Assembly: GCA_036924285.1 (NCBI GenBank)
Contig: JAYKYS010000005.1
Span: 7,006,001 to 7,070,000, forward strand
Reading direction: 5' to 3'
Source: Asterella californica
Lineage: Eukaryota > Streptophyta > Marchantiopsida > Marchantiales > Aytoniaceae
DNA: 64,000 nucleotides
Part shown: in pieces, positions 10,160 to 23,404 of the stretch
Layout of the letters: every line of letters starts with the position of its first letter
Numbering within the stretch: the stretch's first letter is position 1
Translations under genes and position numbers: made by a program
Notes under the pieces: model-generated
The model's input: the letters and a program-made list of their open reading frames with translations, nothing else
Database searches by the model: none
Told to the model about the DNA's origin: nothing

Positions 10160-13100
10160 CGACACCGCTCTCCATCGTGAGGACAACCAGCAAGGTGTCG
10201 ATCTCAGATATCGAGTGATACACTGCACTCGCAGGTGGACAGTGCCAAAGCAACAAGCTGGACCAAGCTTAGGTGGAACCTCATCATTGTAGAGAAGATA
10301 GTCGGTACCAGTCAGAACGCTCTAATGCAAGGTCGAGCTATGAGTCAAGAGCTTGCGCCCTAGTCCGAACAAGAGCGGAGTCGAGCTCTAGTATCTCGTG
10401 AGATGGAAGGATCAACTAAGAGCGCATGAAGAACTTGCTGGAAGTGATGTCTCATTAGAGATGTAGTCCATAAGATCCATCGATAGCTAAGATATCGAAT
10501 CGAGGATGTGTCTCACGTGTCTCAAGAGTCAAACTATCTCTTGTCTCACGGAGACACATTTGTAGTACGTAAGAACCATCCTCCACTTTTGTCACGTAGC
10601 TCTCAAGAATAAGTCTATCCCGCATGAGAAAACGACAACAGAGCCAAGGTGATGAGAGGGTCCAACTACACAAAAAGACTACCAGAACAATGTCCTCCAT
10701 GGATAATAAACCCACCCCACCACATGATATTAGCAAAGATGTCTGCCTATGTGAGAGAGGTCCTGCTACACACTCAAAAGTCTCCGATCCTAAGATGTCG
10801 TCAAAAATCCCCATGATCCTCTTATCAAAACTCTCTAAGGCGCGAGATGAAAATAACAGATGAAAATATTATGCGGAGTTAGTAACCCAGACGACGTGCA
10901 ATGGAAGAGAAAAAGATATCAAAGACAACATGTGCGTCTTCTAACCTATGGTGATCCTCGATATGCAAAGCGTCTTCCGTCATGACAACATCTAAGAACC
11001 GGGAGACGAATTCCTCTCTACCCCACCGGTGTTCAGAGGATACGTAAACCATCTCTAGATGTAACAAATCTCGTCTGGAGCTGGAGGTTCGACAGTATAC
11101 TTACGGGAGATCAAACCCTGCACTTTGACATCTTCACTCTCAATCCTACCAAGACCAATTGAGATCGAGGTGATCAAAAGCATCACAGACTTGGTCCGCC
11201 GGACTTACGATATGTTTCTCATCAACTAGAGATGGAAAAACATAACCTGGAGCAACCAATGTGGTGGCTAGGAGAGCTCTATAGTGAACTAAGGAAAACA
11301 AGGGTCCACCTAAAGGGTCTCTCTGACGAGTACTTGCAGCGGAGCTGATGATTGATAATTGTTTATCACAAAGAAACGGACCGTCATTTCCAAACGAGTT
11401 CTAAGGTGATATACAACGAGTTCGAAATGTAATTAAAGGTCCATTTCCATGAGGTTTCTAGGAGAGTTCGTAAAGGTTTTTGAAGACTCTGAAAGTTTTG
11501 ATTTTTACTGTAGGAAATCATCGTCAGTTTGGACTATTTATGCCAGTTTGCGCAACTTGGATCACTTTGAACTGTACTTTGCGATGTACATCTAAAAAGA
11601 TTCTTCTTTGTATACTTCACCGCTTCCATATCTTTTGATGGGTAGATAAATATGTAAAAGTTTAATTTATTACCTAATTCTTTGTTAGAAAAGATTAGGT
11701 AATAAACTAAATATGCAAGGAGTGTATGTGTGTATGTGAACAGCCTCTCGCACCTGTAGTTTCGGAATAGCGTGTGTCCTCGTCCTCTGTTATAGGTTAT
11801 GTTTTGATCATTTTGCCACTCTAGTTACAGTGATCATATTACATTTATAGATAAATTAACTTTTTAACGATTTAATATAATATTTACATATTTTTCGGTA
11901 ACAAAAATCGAGCAAAAGTTTCCCGAAGTTGGTCTTGCATGTATAGTATGTTATTATGTATAGTATCTTCTAATGTGTTCAAATTCTTGTCGTGCATGCA
12001 GAAGAGCAGCGTAAAAGTACACTTCTTCACGTGAGAGAATGTTGACAAAATCACCAGTTAAAAACTGCAAACGACATCACATCAAACAACATCAACAGAT
12101 AACCTTGTCGTGTAGTAATTTATTGTTAATCAGGACACCAGAGCTTATGCCATCTTAATGAGGAGTTGAGTACGTGCTCCAGAGGAGCCCATGGAAACGA
12201 CCATAATAATAAGAGCATGGAAGTCCGAAGTTCGAACTGTCTCTCTGAAAGACATTAGTAAGAGAATCGATTACCATCCTTCCGGACAAAATAGCACACT
12301 ACAGTAATTGCAACTAACCCCCGCTAACTCTACTCTACGGGGGCCGTTCACAGCAGAACGCGGATGAAGAGCATTCAATTTGGTCATGTCGACAATCCTT
12401 CGGCTTAGAGGCAGTACAGAGGATCTATCAGGGTCTTGCCGCAGGATCGGCCCCTTCTGGATTCTGGACTGGATTCAGTCGAACGGCGGAGCAACTGAAT
12501 TGCTGCTAGCGCTGCCTATGCTATAGCGGTAGTGTAGCCCTTACTGATATTGCAGCAGATTCCGAGGCCAGACCATCTTCAATCAATGCTTGACGTCTGA
12601 TGTTTACTATGGGTTCTCGAGCCGTCAAGGCTATATTATTGTAGAGGAATCCGTGGTCATTTTGTCGTAGAACTCAGCTTCCCAAGGGGCGCCGCCGGTG
12701 CAGGTCATTCATTCCTTGGGGGTGCTTCAGAAGAGGCTGGTTCGACCGAGGTGCCATCTCTAGTAGCCACGACTCTCAAGTTAGAGAGCAACCGGTGATT
12801 ATAGTTGTATCCCAAAACCTTCACTTTGGCTCAGTCAGACCAGTAAAACTCATGACGCTATCACGCTGATGGATTTCTACACCGACTCAGTACAAGTTTC
12901 TACTTCTCTGTTGCTGGATCCCTGAAATGAGAGCTTCGTTTCCTTCGATCTGCATGTATTCACGTTCAGCGCCTCTCCCATGTGTTGGACCTGCCTGGCA
13001 GTTGGGAGAGCTTTGCATCTTCTGCCCGCGTCTTTCCTTTTCCAATGAACATGCCTGGTTTCTCAACGGCATTTCAGTGGGATATTCGGAAAGTGATTCG

Positions 13101-13774
13101 TAGCAGTAAATTAGTCTGTCTTCCGCAGACTTGCAAAACCAGCACTCCAGGCTCTTAGAGTTTCTGAACGTACCCGATCATCTCCGCATGCAGGAGCCAC
13201 TCACTTACAGACCGTAAAGTTTCCTTCCTCCAACTTCCAAGTCCGTCTCGTAGTACGTGTTTGTCAGTTGTTATCAAGTCCATTAATGTAAGGAACGGTA
13301 ATGCCTTGTGGCAACTTTGGAGATTATGTAGGATTACCTTTACACAAGAACTCTCTCTACATTGAATCACGCCTTTTGCCCTTGGCAAGCCGAAATAATC
13401 TGCAGATCTGCTCAGCTCATGAACGCTGCCGACTGTTGCAAGCAATCACTTCATCAGTTGACCGGACTTGACGTCTTGGGTTCAGGATATGACGACGAAC
13501 GCGCAGACTTCGCATATGAAGGCCAAAAAGCAGCATAGTGGAAGTTCAAAGCTTTCTGTGTCCACACCAGATTTCGGAGGAACGATGAGGCGAAGGTCCA
13601 TAATATCGGATCCTTCATGTAAGTGATCCTTGCTCCATGTCTTTGAACTAAAGATTGTGCTTTAGACTTACCCTTGATTGACATATAAACGCGTCTTATA
13701 CTCCTACGAGGCTGATTTCTTTCAGCGGTGCTTGCTGTTTGCTGGTTGTATTTGCTCATGAAGCCCTGCTATCC
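10160..13774. other. no gene supported; upstream of Myb gene
   Basis: Short frames of 60-119 codons occur on the minus strand (for example 10814-10455, 13445-13155 and 13759-13454), but none shows a domain, good splice continuity or similarity to another part of the window. The part just upstream of 13,775 should hold the promoter of the Myb gene; I see no clear TATA box. The only structured item is the hairpin at 11661-11711. Confidence 0.4.
11661..11711. repeat. AT-rich hairpin, 18-bp arms, copy 1
   Basis: Arms TTTAATTTATTACCTAAT (11661-11678) and its complement with one mismatch (11694-11711) flank a 15-base loop. The loop and arms resemble 38384-38434 in the same orientation. Confidence 0.7.
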
Positions 13775-16700
13775 ATGGACGAGAGGAAGAAGCGGAACTG
13801 CGAGGCTGTCGATTTCTCCGTAACAACTCCTGATGCGGAACCGAGGAAGCGGATAAAAGGTAGTAAACTTTCCGTTGACGAAGTAGGAAACAATGCACGA
13901 GTTTGCAGTTGCACAGGCATGCTCACTTTGTCGAGGAAAATCCTGCTTTACCTGAGGTTCACACGCATTGAGCAAGTCTCTTTGCTTCATGGCGGTGAAC
14001 TTTACTTGTTTGCTCTCGGGTAAATAATTCTACCCAGGCCCTGACGCTCAGTTCATGCCGATCGCTGAGATATACAAGCGGAGTAGGTTCAGTCCAGCGG
14101 TTCCTGTTCCTACTCCAAGTCGGGAGACGGTGAGGCGAAAGAGAAAAGAACTTGGTGAGGGCGCCATGCATGTGAGATCGTACAGTCGATCTTCCAGTAA
14201 CCTTGAAATCCGGTGAATGTTTCCCGTGATTGTTCCCGATTTAGGAACGGTGATCTTACTCACATGTTGGTGCTGGATTAAGGACACAACCAAGAGGACA
14301 GCACTCGGTTAAGGACGAATTTTCCGGATTCCAGCGTAACTTCCACTCCAGACCAAGAGGGAAATACTCGGAGGAAGCGTCCAAGGCTCGTCGACGTTGG
14401 TAAGAATTTCATACACAAAGTTAACGGATTTAAGCAGTTGTCTTGTTGCGATCGAAACTCTTCCCGAGGGATGGATGGGCTTGAAGGAGGCTGGAAATGT
14501 CAAAAATTGTCAGTTGTCGGCGACTACCATAGAAAGGCAAAGTTTGGCAAGTCTGCCGGATTTTGATGTTTCATATCAGTCCCCGTTCAATCTAGAGAAC
14601 GTACAGGAAGGGTGGGGGAGCTTTAGACATGTAAGGACTTACTGCTGTAGAAGGAGATGCGAAGCAACTCGATTCGGTCGCTTGGAACCAATTTTCATAT
14701 GTGATTTCTGCTTCCGATTGCCCCTTGTGTACACAGACAATGGGATAGGTTCGATCACGGTGGCTTCGCTAACTGGTTCCCACCCGAATGAGAACTTTGA
14801 TCATGTTTACGAGACCCAGGGTTCCGAGTTTCGCGCATGCACTCCAGTTTCTGAAATTCTTGGAAAGGATGCCGATTGCGTACCTAAGACCCCGCCTCTT
14901 ACGGCAAAGTCAATTAAAAGTCAGAAAAGGTTGTTCCATGGCTCGAGTGATCGTTACCAGAGGGAGCCAGATGGAGCGGCCGGAGAAGAAAAGGAAGAAG
15001 AGAGGAGAGGGTGGGCTATAGATAGGAGGAGGAAGAAGTATTTTGATCACGGGAAGTTCACAGAAGATGAACTGATAAGTTTACATGGCGGTCTGAATAA
15101 GTTAATGGAGGTAGGCTACTTGGTTAGTTATTCCTTCTTTGATAAACCTACCCATTCAGTGATTTGTGTCTCCTAAATGAGCTGGACAGACCGACTTCAG
15201 TAGTCGGGTCTGTGCATCTTCGTCAGAAGTTTAAACTTCTACTGTCCCAGTGGAAACTTTCTCGATAGAAAGAGTTTAGCTTCTCTTGTGTAAAGTGAAG
15301 CCACGAATTTTCATGGCCCATCTTCGTATTCGCCCTTTGGGTGACTTGTGTTATGATTCGTGGAGCAGCTTCAGCATACTCTCACGAGAGAGTAAAATTT
15401 CAATTGTTCTAAACTCGCTTTCTAAATACTCGGAAGTAATCAGCCTGCAAAAGTTTAAAGGAGAGTGCGCGTTACGGAGTAGTTAATAAAGCCTCAATTC
15501 CTTTTTCAGGATAATTTCCCGTTTGTGGTTCGACTAACGATTTTCACCGGTTTCAGGCGCGGAGATGGGATAGGGATGAGGGTGTTACGATACTCACCCA
15601 CAACAATGGTAGGGGAAGACCGCATGCCGAAGCTCGAGGCGCTTGGGAAGAGATCGGTAAGATACTGTCATTTCACCGAACGTTTCAAATCGCGCGAACT
15701 TTTATGAAATTCGTTCATTCTTTAATGTCTGGCAATTTTGCAGCTAAAAATTTACCCGCTTCTTCAATCGTACGAGTGAACATGAAGACCCGTGCTATGC
15801 TGTATAAGGGCAAAATTGGCAGGTGGGACGCAGAGGAGACAGAGCTGCTGAAGCGGTAAAATTCTCCTTATTATCTGGCAATTTGCGCGAAGGATGATTT
15901 CAGGTTCTGCAGCTATCTTTTCTCACTGATCGTGATTCTATCGGTTCGCGGATTTTTCAGATTACTAAAACTTTTCTAATTAGTTTCTCTGTTGCCTTCC
16001 ACGAAAGGCTTGTCCAGGAACATGATAAAGATTGGATCACGATAGCATCGAAGTTGGGTCGATCTAACGGAGCATGTGCTCGTAAATGGAGTGTCTTGAG
16101 ACTGGACCAAGCCAGGACAAGAAAGAAAGGTAATGATTGCAATATCGTTGGTTCGCTGAGGTATGCATATAGAATGGCCTACGTATGAGGGCCTTACCTT
16201 ATGAATTGTGCATGTTGTAGTTACTGTTGGTGTTTGAAATTACCATGCAGTAAGTCAGCCGCTGAGGTCAATTTAAGGGTTGGGTTTCCAGGGAAATGGA
16301 GGCAAGAGGAGTACGATGAATTATGTCATCATGTCCGGGAAGCGAAAGCGACAATGATTCTGAATCCCTCGAGGAAAGCCGGTAACCGCAAGGTTGTAGT
16401 TGGAGAAACGGAATATGCTCAACGGTCAATGATCATGTGGTCAATCCATTCATGAGTAACTTGGTACATATTATGCATTACGCAACAAATAGTATCTTGA
16501 TCATATTCCTCCCAACGACGACAGGTAAAAGACAATTTGCGCTGGAAACCAATTGCGTTCAAGATGGGTCGACCTACCAACCAGTGCGGTGCAGTGTGGT
16601 CTGTATGCTCGCGTGCTCAGATCGATCGGTCGATCCGTCCACCTCACCCCACCCCCTCCACCAGCACTCGAAGTTCAGTTAGATGTGGGTTAGAATGAAC

Positions 16701-18359
16701 GTCTCAAAGCTGATATTCATCCGTTACACGCTTTTCTTCGTGTCACTTAGTCCGGTACCTGGCCAGGTTTCATGGAGATGTCTCATCATGCATGTGGAAG
16801 TGTTCTATCAAGCTTCGCATCTTTTGAGTGACTTTTGAACAACCTGCGGAGTAAAGTTGAGTAGAATATCTGTGTGGACTGTCATTGCCTTCTTAGCGGA
16901 CCTATTTTAAGCCCTTGCTACTCTCCAGGTATGGCCGTCTGGCCCCTTCTATGGATAAAGAGATCTGTCTCAGCGAGGAAGATCGTGAATGGGACGACGA
17001 AGATGATCGTCGGCTGCTGAAGAAGTACGTCGAGTTTGCTTATCTACTTTGCTACCCTATCCTAGCCATGTGTTTTCTGTCTCGGTAATGCGCTTCGCTC
17101 GAGAGATGCAAACATGATCTTTCGAAGAGCATTCTCAGGTTCTGATGAACGAAGCGTGTCTGTCTGCGTGTGCAAACCGTGATTTTCACCAGAATGTTGA
17201 GGTTGATATCGGTCGACGGAGGAATATCTTGGGCAAAGGTGTTTCTAAGAAACAGGTACGTACTGCAGTTTGAAACTTGTGAATTCATATTTTGCGAAGC
17301 TCATATGAAGCGGAGCAAAGCTTATAGTAAACTAAACTGGTGCTCCTGTATGTACAATGTACTTGTAGAAAACGTGCATCTTGCAAGGCCAGGTACAAGC
17401 AAATGACACACCCGAGATGCTTAGGTGATCATTCCGAGGCAACTGTTAAGGAGCAGTTGCAAATTTTGCTCAGACGGTACGCACCGGACTTAATAGCCGA
17501 GGAGTATTGTCGAAAACTGGAGACGTGCAGGAGAAAAATCGAAGCGGAAGGTGCGAGTGCGAGTGCGAGTAGAACAGGTACTCCAAGAGCTCACCAGTTG
17601 AGACATGGAGATGGAGATGAACAGGAAACAGAGGAATCTACAAGAAAGGTAAAACGGTGGAACACATTTCCGGTCAGAGATTTAGGAAGGAAGGGGAAGA
17701 GGAACGAGTTCAGTAAGGAGGAGGAAGTTGGGGATCTTTCTGTAAGTAAGAAATCTAGTATGAATCAGGCCCGGAAGAGAGAGAGCGGCGAGTTACCAGT
17801 GAGGAGAAATTTTAGTACGGAAGGAAACGAGAGCAGGACTCAGTTCCGCGATCAAGAACCGAGCGAATCATCCTGTTTCAGGGACCAGGACCTGATTAAA
17901 TACGTTGAGAAAGCGGGTGAATCACGGGAGAAGAGAGCTTCAGTTGATAGAAGACCGAAAAGAAGGTCCTCTGATGACGAAAAAGAAGAGAGTAGGTGCC
18001 CGCGCAAGTATCTGAGGAAAGTGGAAGAAGGCAGTACGTCGAAGAGGCATGTTGTAGACCAGAGAGCTACTTCTATGTTCAAGAATCGAATCGGAGACAG
18101 GAACTTCCCGACTGACGTTGAAGTGTGCAGATATTACTTTACAAGTGGTCAAGATTTGGACTCTCTAAAATGCCGAAGATACGATACAGAATGTGAAGGG
18201 AGAATGGTCGAGGAGAAACCAACTGAGGAGAGGAGAAAATTGGTAACGACAAGTTCTAATACTGAAAATCATAGAAGGATAGGTCACCAGCTCTTAGACG
18301 AAGATGAAGATGAAGATTCTTGTAGTGAAAACGAAGGAAGCACGAGCTTGGAATTCTAA
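13775..18359 (+). CDS. Myb-repeat nuclear protein, RNA polymerase I termination factor-like
   Basis: Exons read by phase: 13775-13859, 14038-14154, 14352-14399, 14737-15110, 15557-15656, 15744-15855, 16008-16129, 16292-16392, 16525-16598, 16929-17024, 17193-17255, 17369-18359, giving about 760 residues. The N-terminus is basic with putative nuclear-localisation clusters. The middle holds at least three Myb/SANT repeats: one around GKFTEDEL with Trp in ARRWDRDE and GAWEEIAKNLP, one with GRWDAEETELLKR and DWITIASKLGRS, and one with GKWRQEEYDEL and LRWKPIAFKMGR. A degenerate repeat follows (SWAKVFLRNR then CKARY). This order matches the Reb1/TTF1 class known from fungi, animals and plants, which binds rDNA terminators. 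The last exon codes a charged, low-complexity tail ending in an Asp/Glu run. The first four exons are less certain than the Myb exons. Confidence 0.85.
15186..15394 (+). repeat. series of stem-loops in intron 4 of the Myb gene
   Basis: Four stems follow each other: 15186-15196 with 15202-15213 (one bulge), the perfect palindrome AGAAGTTTAAACTTCT at 15225-15240, CTTTCT/AGAAAG at 15257-15262 and 15267-15272, and TACTCTC/GAGAGTA at 15377-15383 and 15388-15394. All lie in the 446-base intron between 15110 and 15557. Confidence 0.6.
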
Positions 18360-20650
18360 GGCGTCTGTTATTTCTCCTCCGATTTGTACCAAATTTCATT
18401 CATCCTAAGTTAATGACTGTTAGATATAAATCTCATAAGAATCTTATAGTCACAATCTTTTCTGTTGATATATATCTTTTGATCACATTATCGCATGTAA
18501 CGCCTGGTACTTCTAGAAACTATTTTTGACCGGATGTATAGACATGTGAGGAGCTTGAGTCGAAGTTGCGTGCATACAATTGCTCAGATGTACCAGAAAT
18601 AGAAGAGATTACTGTCCACATTTCACGGTGAGATTCATCTGAGATGTGATGGAACATCACATGTAACCCGGTAAAGCTTGTACTGATATATCAATAGGAA
18701 GATGCAAAATTACCTAAGATATAGATGGTCATGGTCCCAAAAACGCGTCTGGTACAATTCATGCTACCATTAATCTTGTCACGTGCAGGGTGGAGACCTT
18801 TTTCGTCTACTTCACCTTTAATACCACTTACAAGAAACAGCGAAAGGAAAGAAAGTAACGAATACAATTCTCGATTTCAACACATCAGCGGAATATAGCA
18901 AATAGACATTGACTTAACATTAACTGCTTGGAAATATATTTCTTATTTGAAAACATGCAAACGAGGCGAGTCAAGTAAGAAATGTTGAAATTTCCACAAT
19001 TTCAACATATCCGATTGATCTTTTCGCCAAAACCTCTTTATTATGTGTTATTGAAGAGATGCTTAGAAGTATTTATCATATTCCATAATATCATTTATAA
19101 TGATTGGGTTTCTCATATAACTTTGCGTGATAGTAACCCTTATATCAAAACTCATCTTCAAATTCAATTTTACTTATGCTTATAATCTGTCAACATTAGG
19201 GTGATGTGATCGTAAGATGACTTTTCGTGAAAAATAATTTGCTAGGATGCACAAGAGTGGATATCTTTGAAAAACATGTGTTTTAGAATCTCACATCAGA
19301 ATGTAATTTGGAGTGTGTCCGAAACGGTCAATTTCATATATTTTCTGAAAAGACATTTTGGTAGAAAATCCATAGAGAGAGAAATGATTCTCGATCACTC
19401 CCTTCCTGATTTTCACAGTAATGTACAATCAGACAAACTTGATGTAGGATAAATCATCCATAGGATAGGATAGTTGTAAGTAGTACACGATTTCTATAGA
19501 GTCTATTTTTGCATGGCTGGAAATCGGTGTATGGACAATACATTTCAGTAAACTAGTGTTCTTGACTCGAGTCAATTTATACAGTAACCATCCTTCTGAA
19601 CCGGTAATGCTAAGCAAACTGTGGTAAAGCCTTGAACTCGAAGGAAGGAGGTAACCGAACTATACTAGATATGAGGTTAACGTTAAACCCAAGACAGCGG
19701 ATCGACCCGCAAAATCGTTTTTGGCTGTACAGCTCCACTTGTTAAGTGGAGTTGGAGCTCGTGTTTCCCTCTTCAACTTCGGAGTTTTGATATCCGAATT
19801 AAGGAAAATATCCTTACTCACTGCCTTGTACATCGAATTTTGTTTTCTCAGAGTCTCAGCTGATCCAAATATAAACTATAAATGAAAGCAGGACGCCACT
19901 ACTGGGGGTATAAGTCAGAGACAGTGATCCTCAAAAGGCATCATTCTGTGAAGTTTATGTCTAACCCTTACGTCTCATGTACACTGCTAAGTGTGCATAT
20001 CCTCTTTCCTAAGCTCATATGAAGCGCAATACAAATCTGATAATAATAATATATTTTTCTGCTAAACTAATTCTAGGCTTCTAGTAATAAATACTAATAT
20101 GTCTCCATATATTTATGATTGGAAAAGGATATCGATCTTCACAAAATTGTTCCTCATTTTTTGAACGTTCATTGAATCTCACTGAGATGCATCTTCACTC
20201 TGGAAAAGTTTTTTATAATACAATCAAACTTTGTTATTGTGGAAAGATATTATCTTTTGTGGAACGCGAACATGTAAGTATAGCTTTTATTTCTAGATAA
20301 GTTCGTATGTTTGGATCATTTGGTTATTCATATAATCATATTAATTTGAGTGTTTGATCTTGATATCACTCTTATATGCATGTTCATAATTTTGTTCTTC
20401 ATAATAGCATCGAGATGGAAGAGTGACTATCCTTCTATGATGAAGAATGGACTATTCATGCAGTCGTTATAGAGGATCTATCCTAAAATTTAAAGAGTCC
20501 ATGATAAATATGATGAGAAAAATAAACTCGTTGGTGAGGGCTCAAGGACGTCATCTAGGAGTAAAACCTCTTGATGAAATGATGATACATACAAGTGATT
20601 ATGGAGTTAGTGGATGGAATGTTTAGAAGACAAATAGTCTTCCTAGATGG
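18360..20650. other. AT-rich intergenic DNA, no gene seen
   Basis: Frames are at most about 67 codons and none has recognisable content. The 3' untranslated region and poly(A) site of the Myb gene should lie in the first few hundred bases. A GAAGAC...GTCTTC pair at about 20,626-20,643 lies just left of the element described next and may belong to it or to a neighbour of the same family. Confidence 0.4.
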
Positions 20651-20761
20651 TGTGGTGCCCACATGTTTCTATTTTTTGCAAATTAAAATATTTGTTTATT
20701 TATTTATTTGTTAGAAGACAGTTTATATTTTCTAGAAGGCATATATTGTGGTAGAAGAAAA

Positions 20762-20785
20762 GCTTTCTGCTCATTAGCAGAAAGC
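20762..20785. repeat. perfect 10-bp hairpin
   Basis: GCTTTCTGCT and its exact complement flank a 4-base loop (CATT). Confidence 0.7.
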
Positions 20786-21194
20786 CTTTATGATTGAAGC
20801 ATATGATTATTTACTGGAGAGTAGGTAAGAGTCTATTGGATAAGTAGGTCATCTTTTATCTCTGGTCTTCTACAGAAGATCAGAAGACAAAATGTACAAA
20901 CAGGTCAAAAGACATCACCAACCTGGTAGCAGGAGTCACTAGGTGTAATAGCAATAGAAGATCGAAAGGTGTGACCTAACTGCTGACATGAGGTCAGAAG
21001 ACAAAAAGTCTTCTTCGCTGTTGATGGCTGTCAGTGATGGGTCAGGAGGAGAGGATGTACTTGATGGATACCAAATGGATGATAGATCATGATAGGTAAG
21101 ATGAAATGCTCGAGTGGAGAGCAAGAGGGGATAAACCCTAAGGCCTTCTACCTGAAGGGTCATTGTTTATCTTGTAAGAAGCTGCACGACCTTG

Positions 21195-21196
<2 letters not shown>

Positions 21197-21233
<37 letters not shown>
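21197..21233 (+). repeat. (GA)n microsatellite
   Basis: About 18 uninterrupted GA units lie inside the decayed element, a common simple repeat in plant untranslated regions. Confidence 0.95.
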
Positions 21234-21237
<4 letters not shown>

Positions 21238-22089
21238 TTATGTTTGAGTTGTTTGGGTGAGATCATGCTATGGTATAAGCTCCATTCGAAGAGTTGGTTC
21301 TCTTCCAGAAAGTTAAATAAGTGCTCCTATTGTAGTGAGAACTGGAGGCTGAGGTGTTCTACATTGAGAGCATTTAGTTTGGAGGTCCAGGGAAAACACT
21401 TGCAAGGCTCTTCTGGAAGAGAAACTTGAGTGGAAGATTTATAATTCGAGTGGGGAAAATATATAGTTGGGAGCGTCTTGTCGAGGTCAACCCAGCAAAG
21501 TTCACTCTAATTGATCTGGACCTGAGCACTCGGAGTTTATGTTTTTTTTTCTGTCGCAGAAGGCAAAGAAGACAATTAGCCTTCTATACACTTTCTAGAA
21601 CAAACCCGTCTCCAAATCAGTGAGTGATTGTGTTAGAGGATGCATGGATTAGCATGGCTTCTAGGGGGACATATCCTACCTTCGTTCTAGAATGACTGTC
21701 TATGTCATATGTGGATGTGAATGTCTTTTCAGAAAAGACTGAAAAGTTGAACTTGTCTTTCTGTGAGGATGGAGACATCTCTCGGCTCTAGTAAGAAACA
21801 AGTGAGAGATCTATCCAAGACATGGACACCAGCCATGTGACGGAAAGTTTATCACCGTCCAGAAGAGAAGGGAGGGAGTGTTGACTAATAAGAGGATGTA
21901 GAAGAGTGAGATTGATGGAGAGATTTGGTTTAGCTCTCCCAAACACCCTAAGAACGATTGGAAGGTGAATACCTACAAGGATCTCTGTAAGAAAGCATTT
22001 GCACGTCTTCTGTTGTCTTTCTTCTATCAAGAGAAGAATTTCTACATCAGTAATAGGATGGTGTGGTTTATTGACCATGTGTTTCAGGG

Positions 22090-23404
22090 TGCGGAGGTTG
22101 ATCGGAAAAGATGATTTCAGATTATGTCACACGAATGATCAAGGACCTTTCCTTGCTTTTGATCATCTTCCTAACGCCTTATCTGGTGTATATATACGAG
22201 ACATTTGGGGAGATAACACATGAGGAGGTGGCAGCCGCATTATCTATCATTAAGATGGAAGAAGAAAATGAGAGTTCTTGAAAAAAAAAGAGTTCTTCGA
22301 GCTCAAAATTCAAAGGCTCAAAAGACAAGAAGGCTACCTACAGCCTCTCGAAAGGCTCTCAAGGGAAAGATAAAATAGTGGAGGATTATGAAAGTGAGTC
22401 TTGGGGGATCAAGTACAGACCAAGTGGTGAAGACTAAGGTCGCTCGGAGAATGTCACTCAAGAAAGAAGTACTTCCAGTACCTTCTGAAGAGTATCAAGA
22501 GAAGGTGCAGGAGGTAGATGAGCAGTATGTGCAGGAGTGACAATCGACATGGACAGAGCTACAAGAGATGGAGGAACATGTTCCAGCTCAGTAGGGAAAC
22601 AGGTCTTTTAAAGAGAAGGCACCAGGCTTCTTTGGTAAGCAAGTGAGACAGAAGGCACTATCTCAAATTGGAGAGTTGTAGCAGTGGGTCCAATTTGAGG
22701 TTAAGGGAACCATGGAGAGGTTAGAGGACTCGACCATGAGCTCAGAAGGTGGTCTATACCAAAGCTTTGTCCCTCGGATGATAGAGTCCTTTCAGGAAGA
22801 CATCCGGCAAAAAGAGAAGAGTCTTCAACAAGTTGCAAATGAGAATGAGACACATCTAGTGCAGATGAGACAGTTAGAGCTGAATGTAATGGTGGCACAG
22901 AAGGAGAAGGTCAACCTACAGTCACTCTACAACAGTGAGAGAGAAAGGTCTCAGACTTTGGAGGAGAGTCTGAAGATAAAAAAGACTCAAATTATCTTCT
23001 TTCAAAAACAGTCTATCTTGACTAAAGCAGAATTATAGTAAGAGGAGGCAGTAAAGTTAGAACTGTGTGAGCAGGTTAAGACATTATAGATGATCATCAT
23101 TGACCTCATCACAGAAGTGAACCGACTGAAGATGATGAATGTCACCATGAGGAAGGAAGGACTAGAAGGGGAAGGTGCTTCCAAGAAGAAGAGGAAGATT
23201 AGTAGGTTGGAGGCAGAAATTACTAGTAACATGGAGACTCTTATGTTAAAGTTTGGATACATGGAGGAGGCCTTGGCTGTTGTTGCACGCTCTAAGCTTG
23301 CAGAAGAGATCATGGAGATTGCGAAAGACAAAATGCTTTTCGAGAAAGCTCCATCACCTTCTAGAAGGCCTTCACCAACCAAGAGTGTTGAGAATGCGAT
23401 TGGA
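22090..23404 (+). pseudogene. Gag-like coiled-coil protein of the decayed element, broken
   Basis: A short domain ending near 22,280 keeps the pattern LTPYLVYIY....GEI..EE, matching HLTPFFCYL....GDL.ED in the 7-kb copy. After a frame change near 22,400 one frame continues from about 22,410 to 23,404. It is interrupted by TGA near 22,540, TAG near 22,590, TAG near 22,680, TAG-TAA near 23,037 and TAG near 23,088. The surviving pieces, 22712-23038 and 23090-23404, are Glu/Lys/Leu-rich and strongly predicted by eye to be coiled coil, with a basic Pro/Ser-rich tail. Most internal stops are TAG. No enzyme domain is visible. Confidence 0.55.

Noticed and set aside
13155..13759. Two consecutive minus-strand frames of 96 and 101 codons upstream of the Myb gene
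   Set aside because: They are in different frames, with no supported splice junction, no domain and low-complexity content typical of chance frames.
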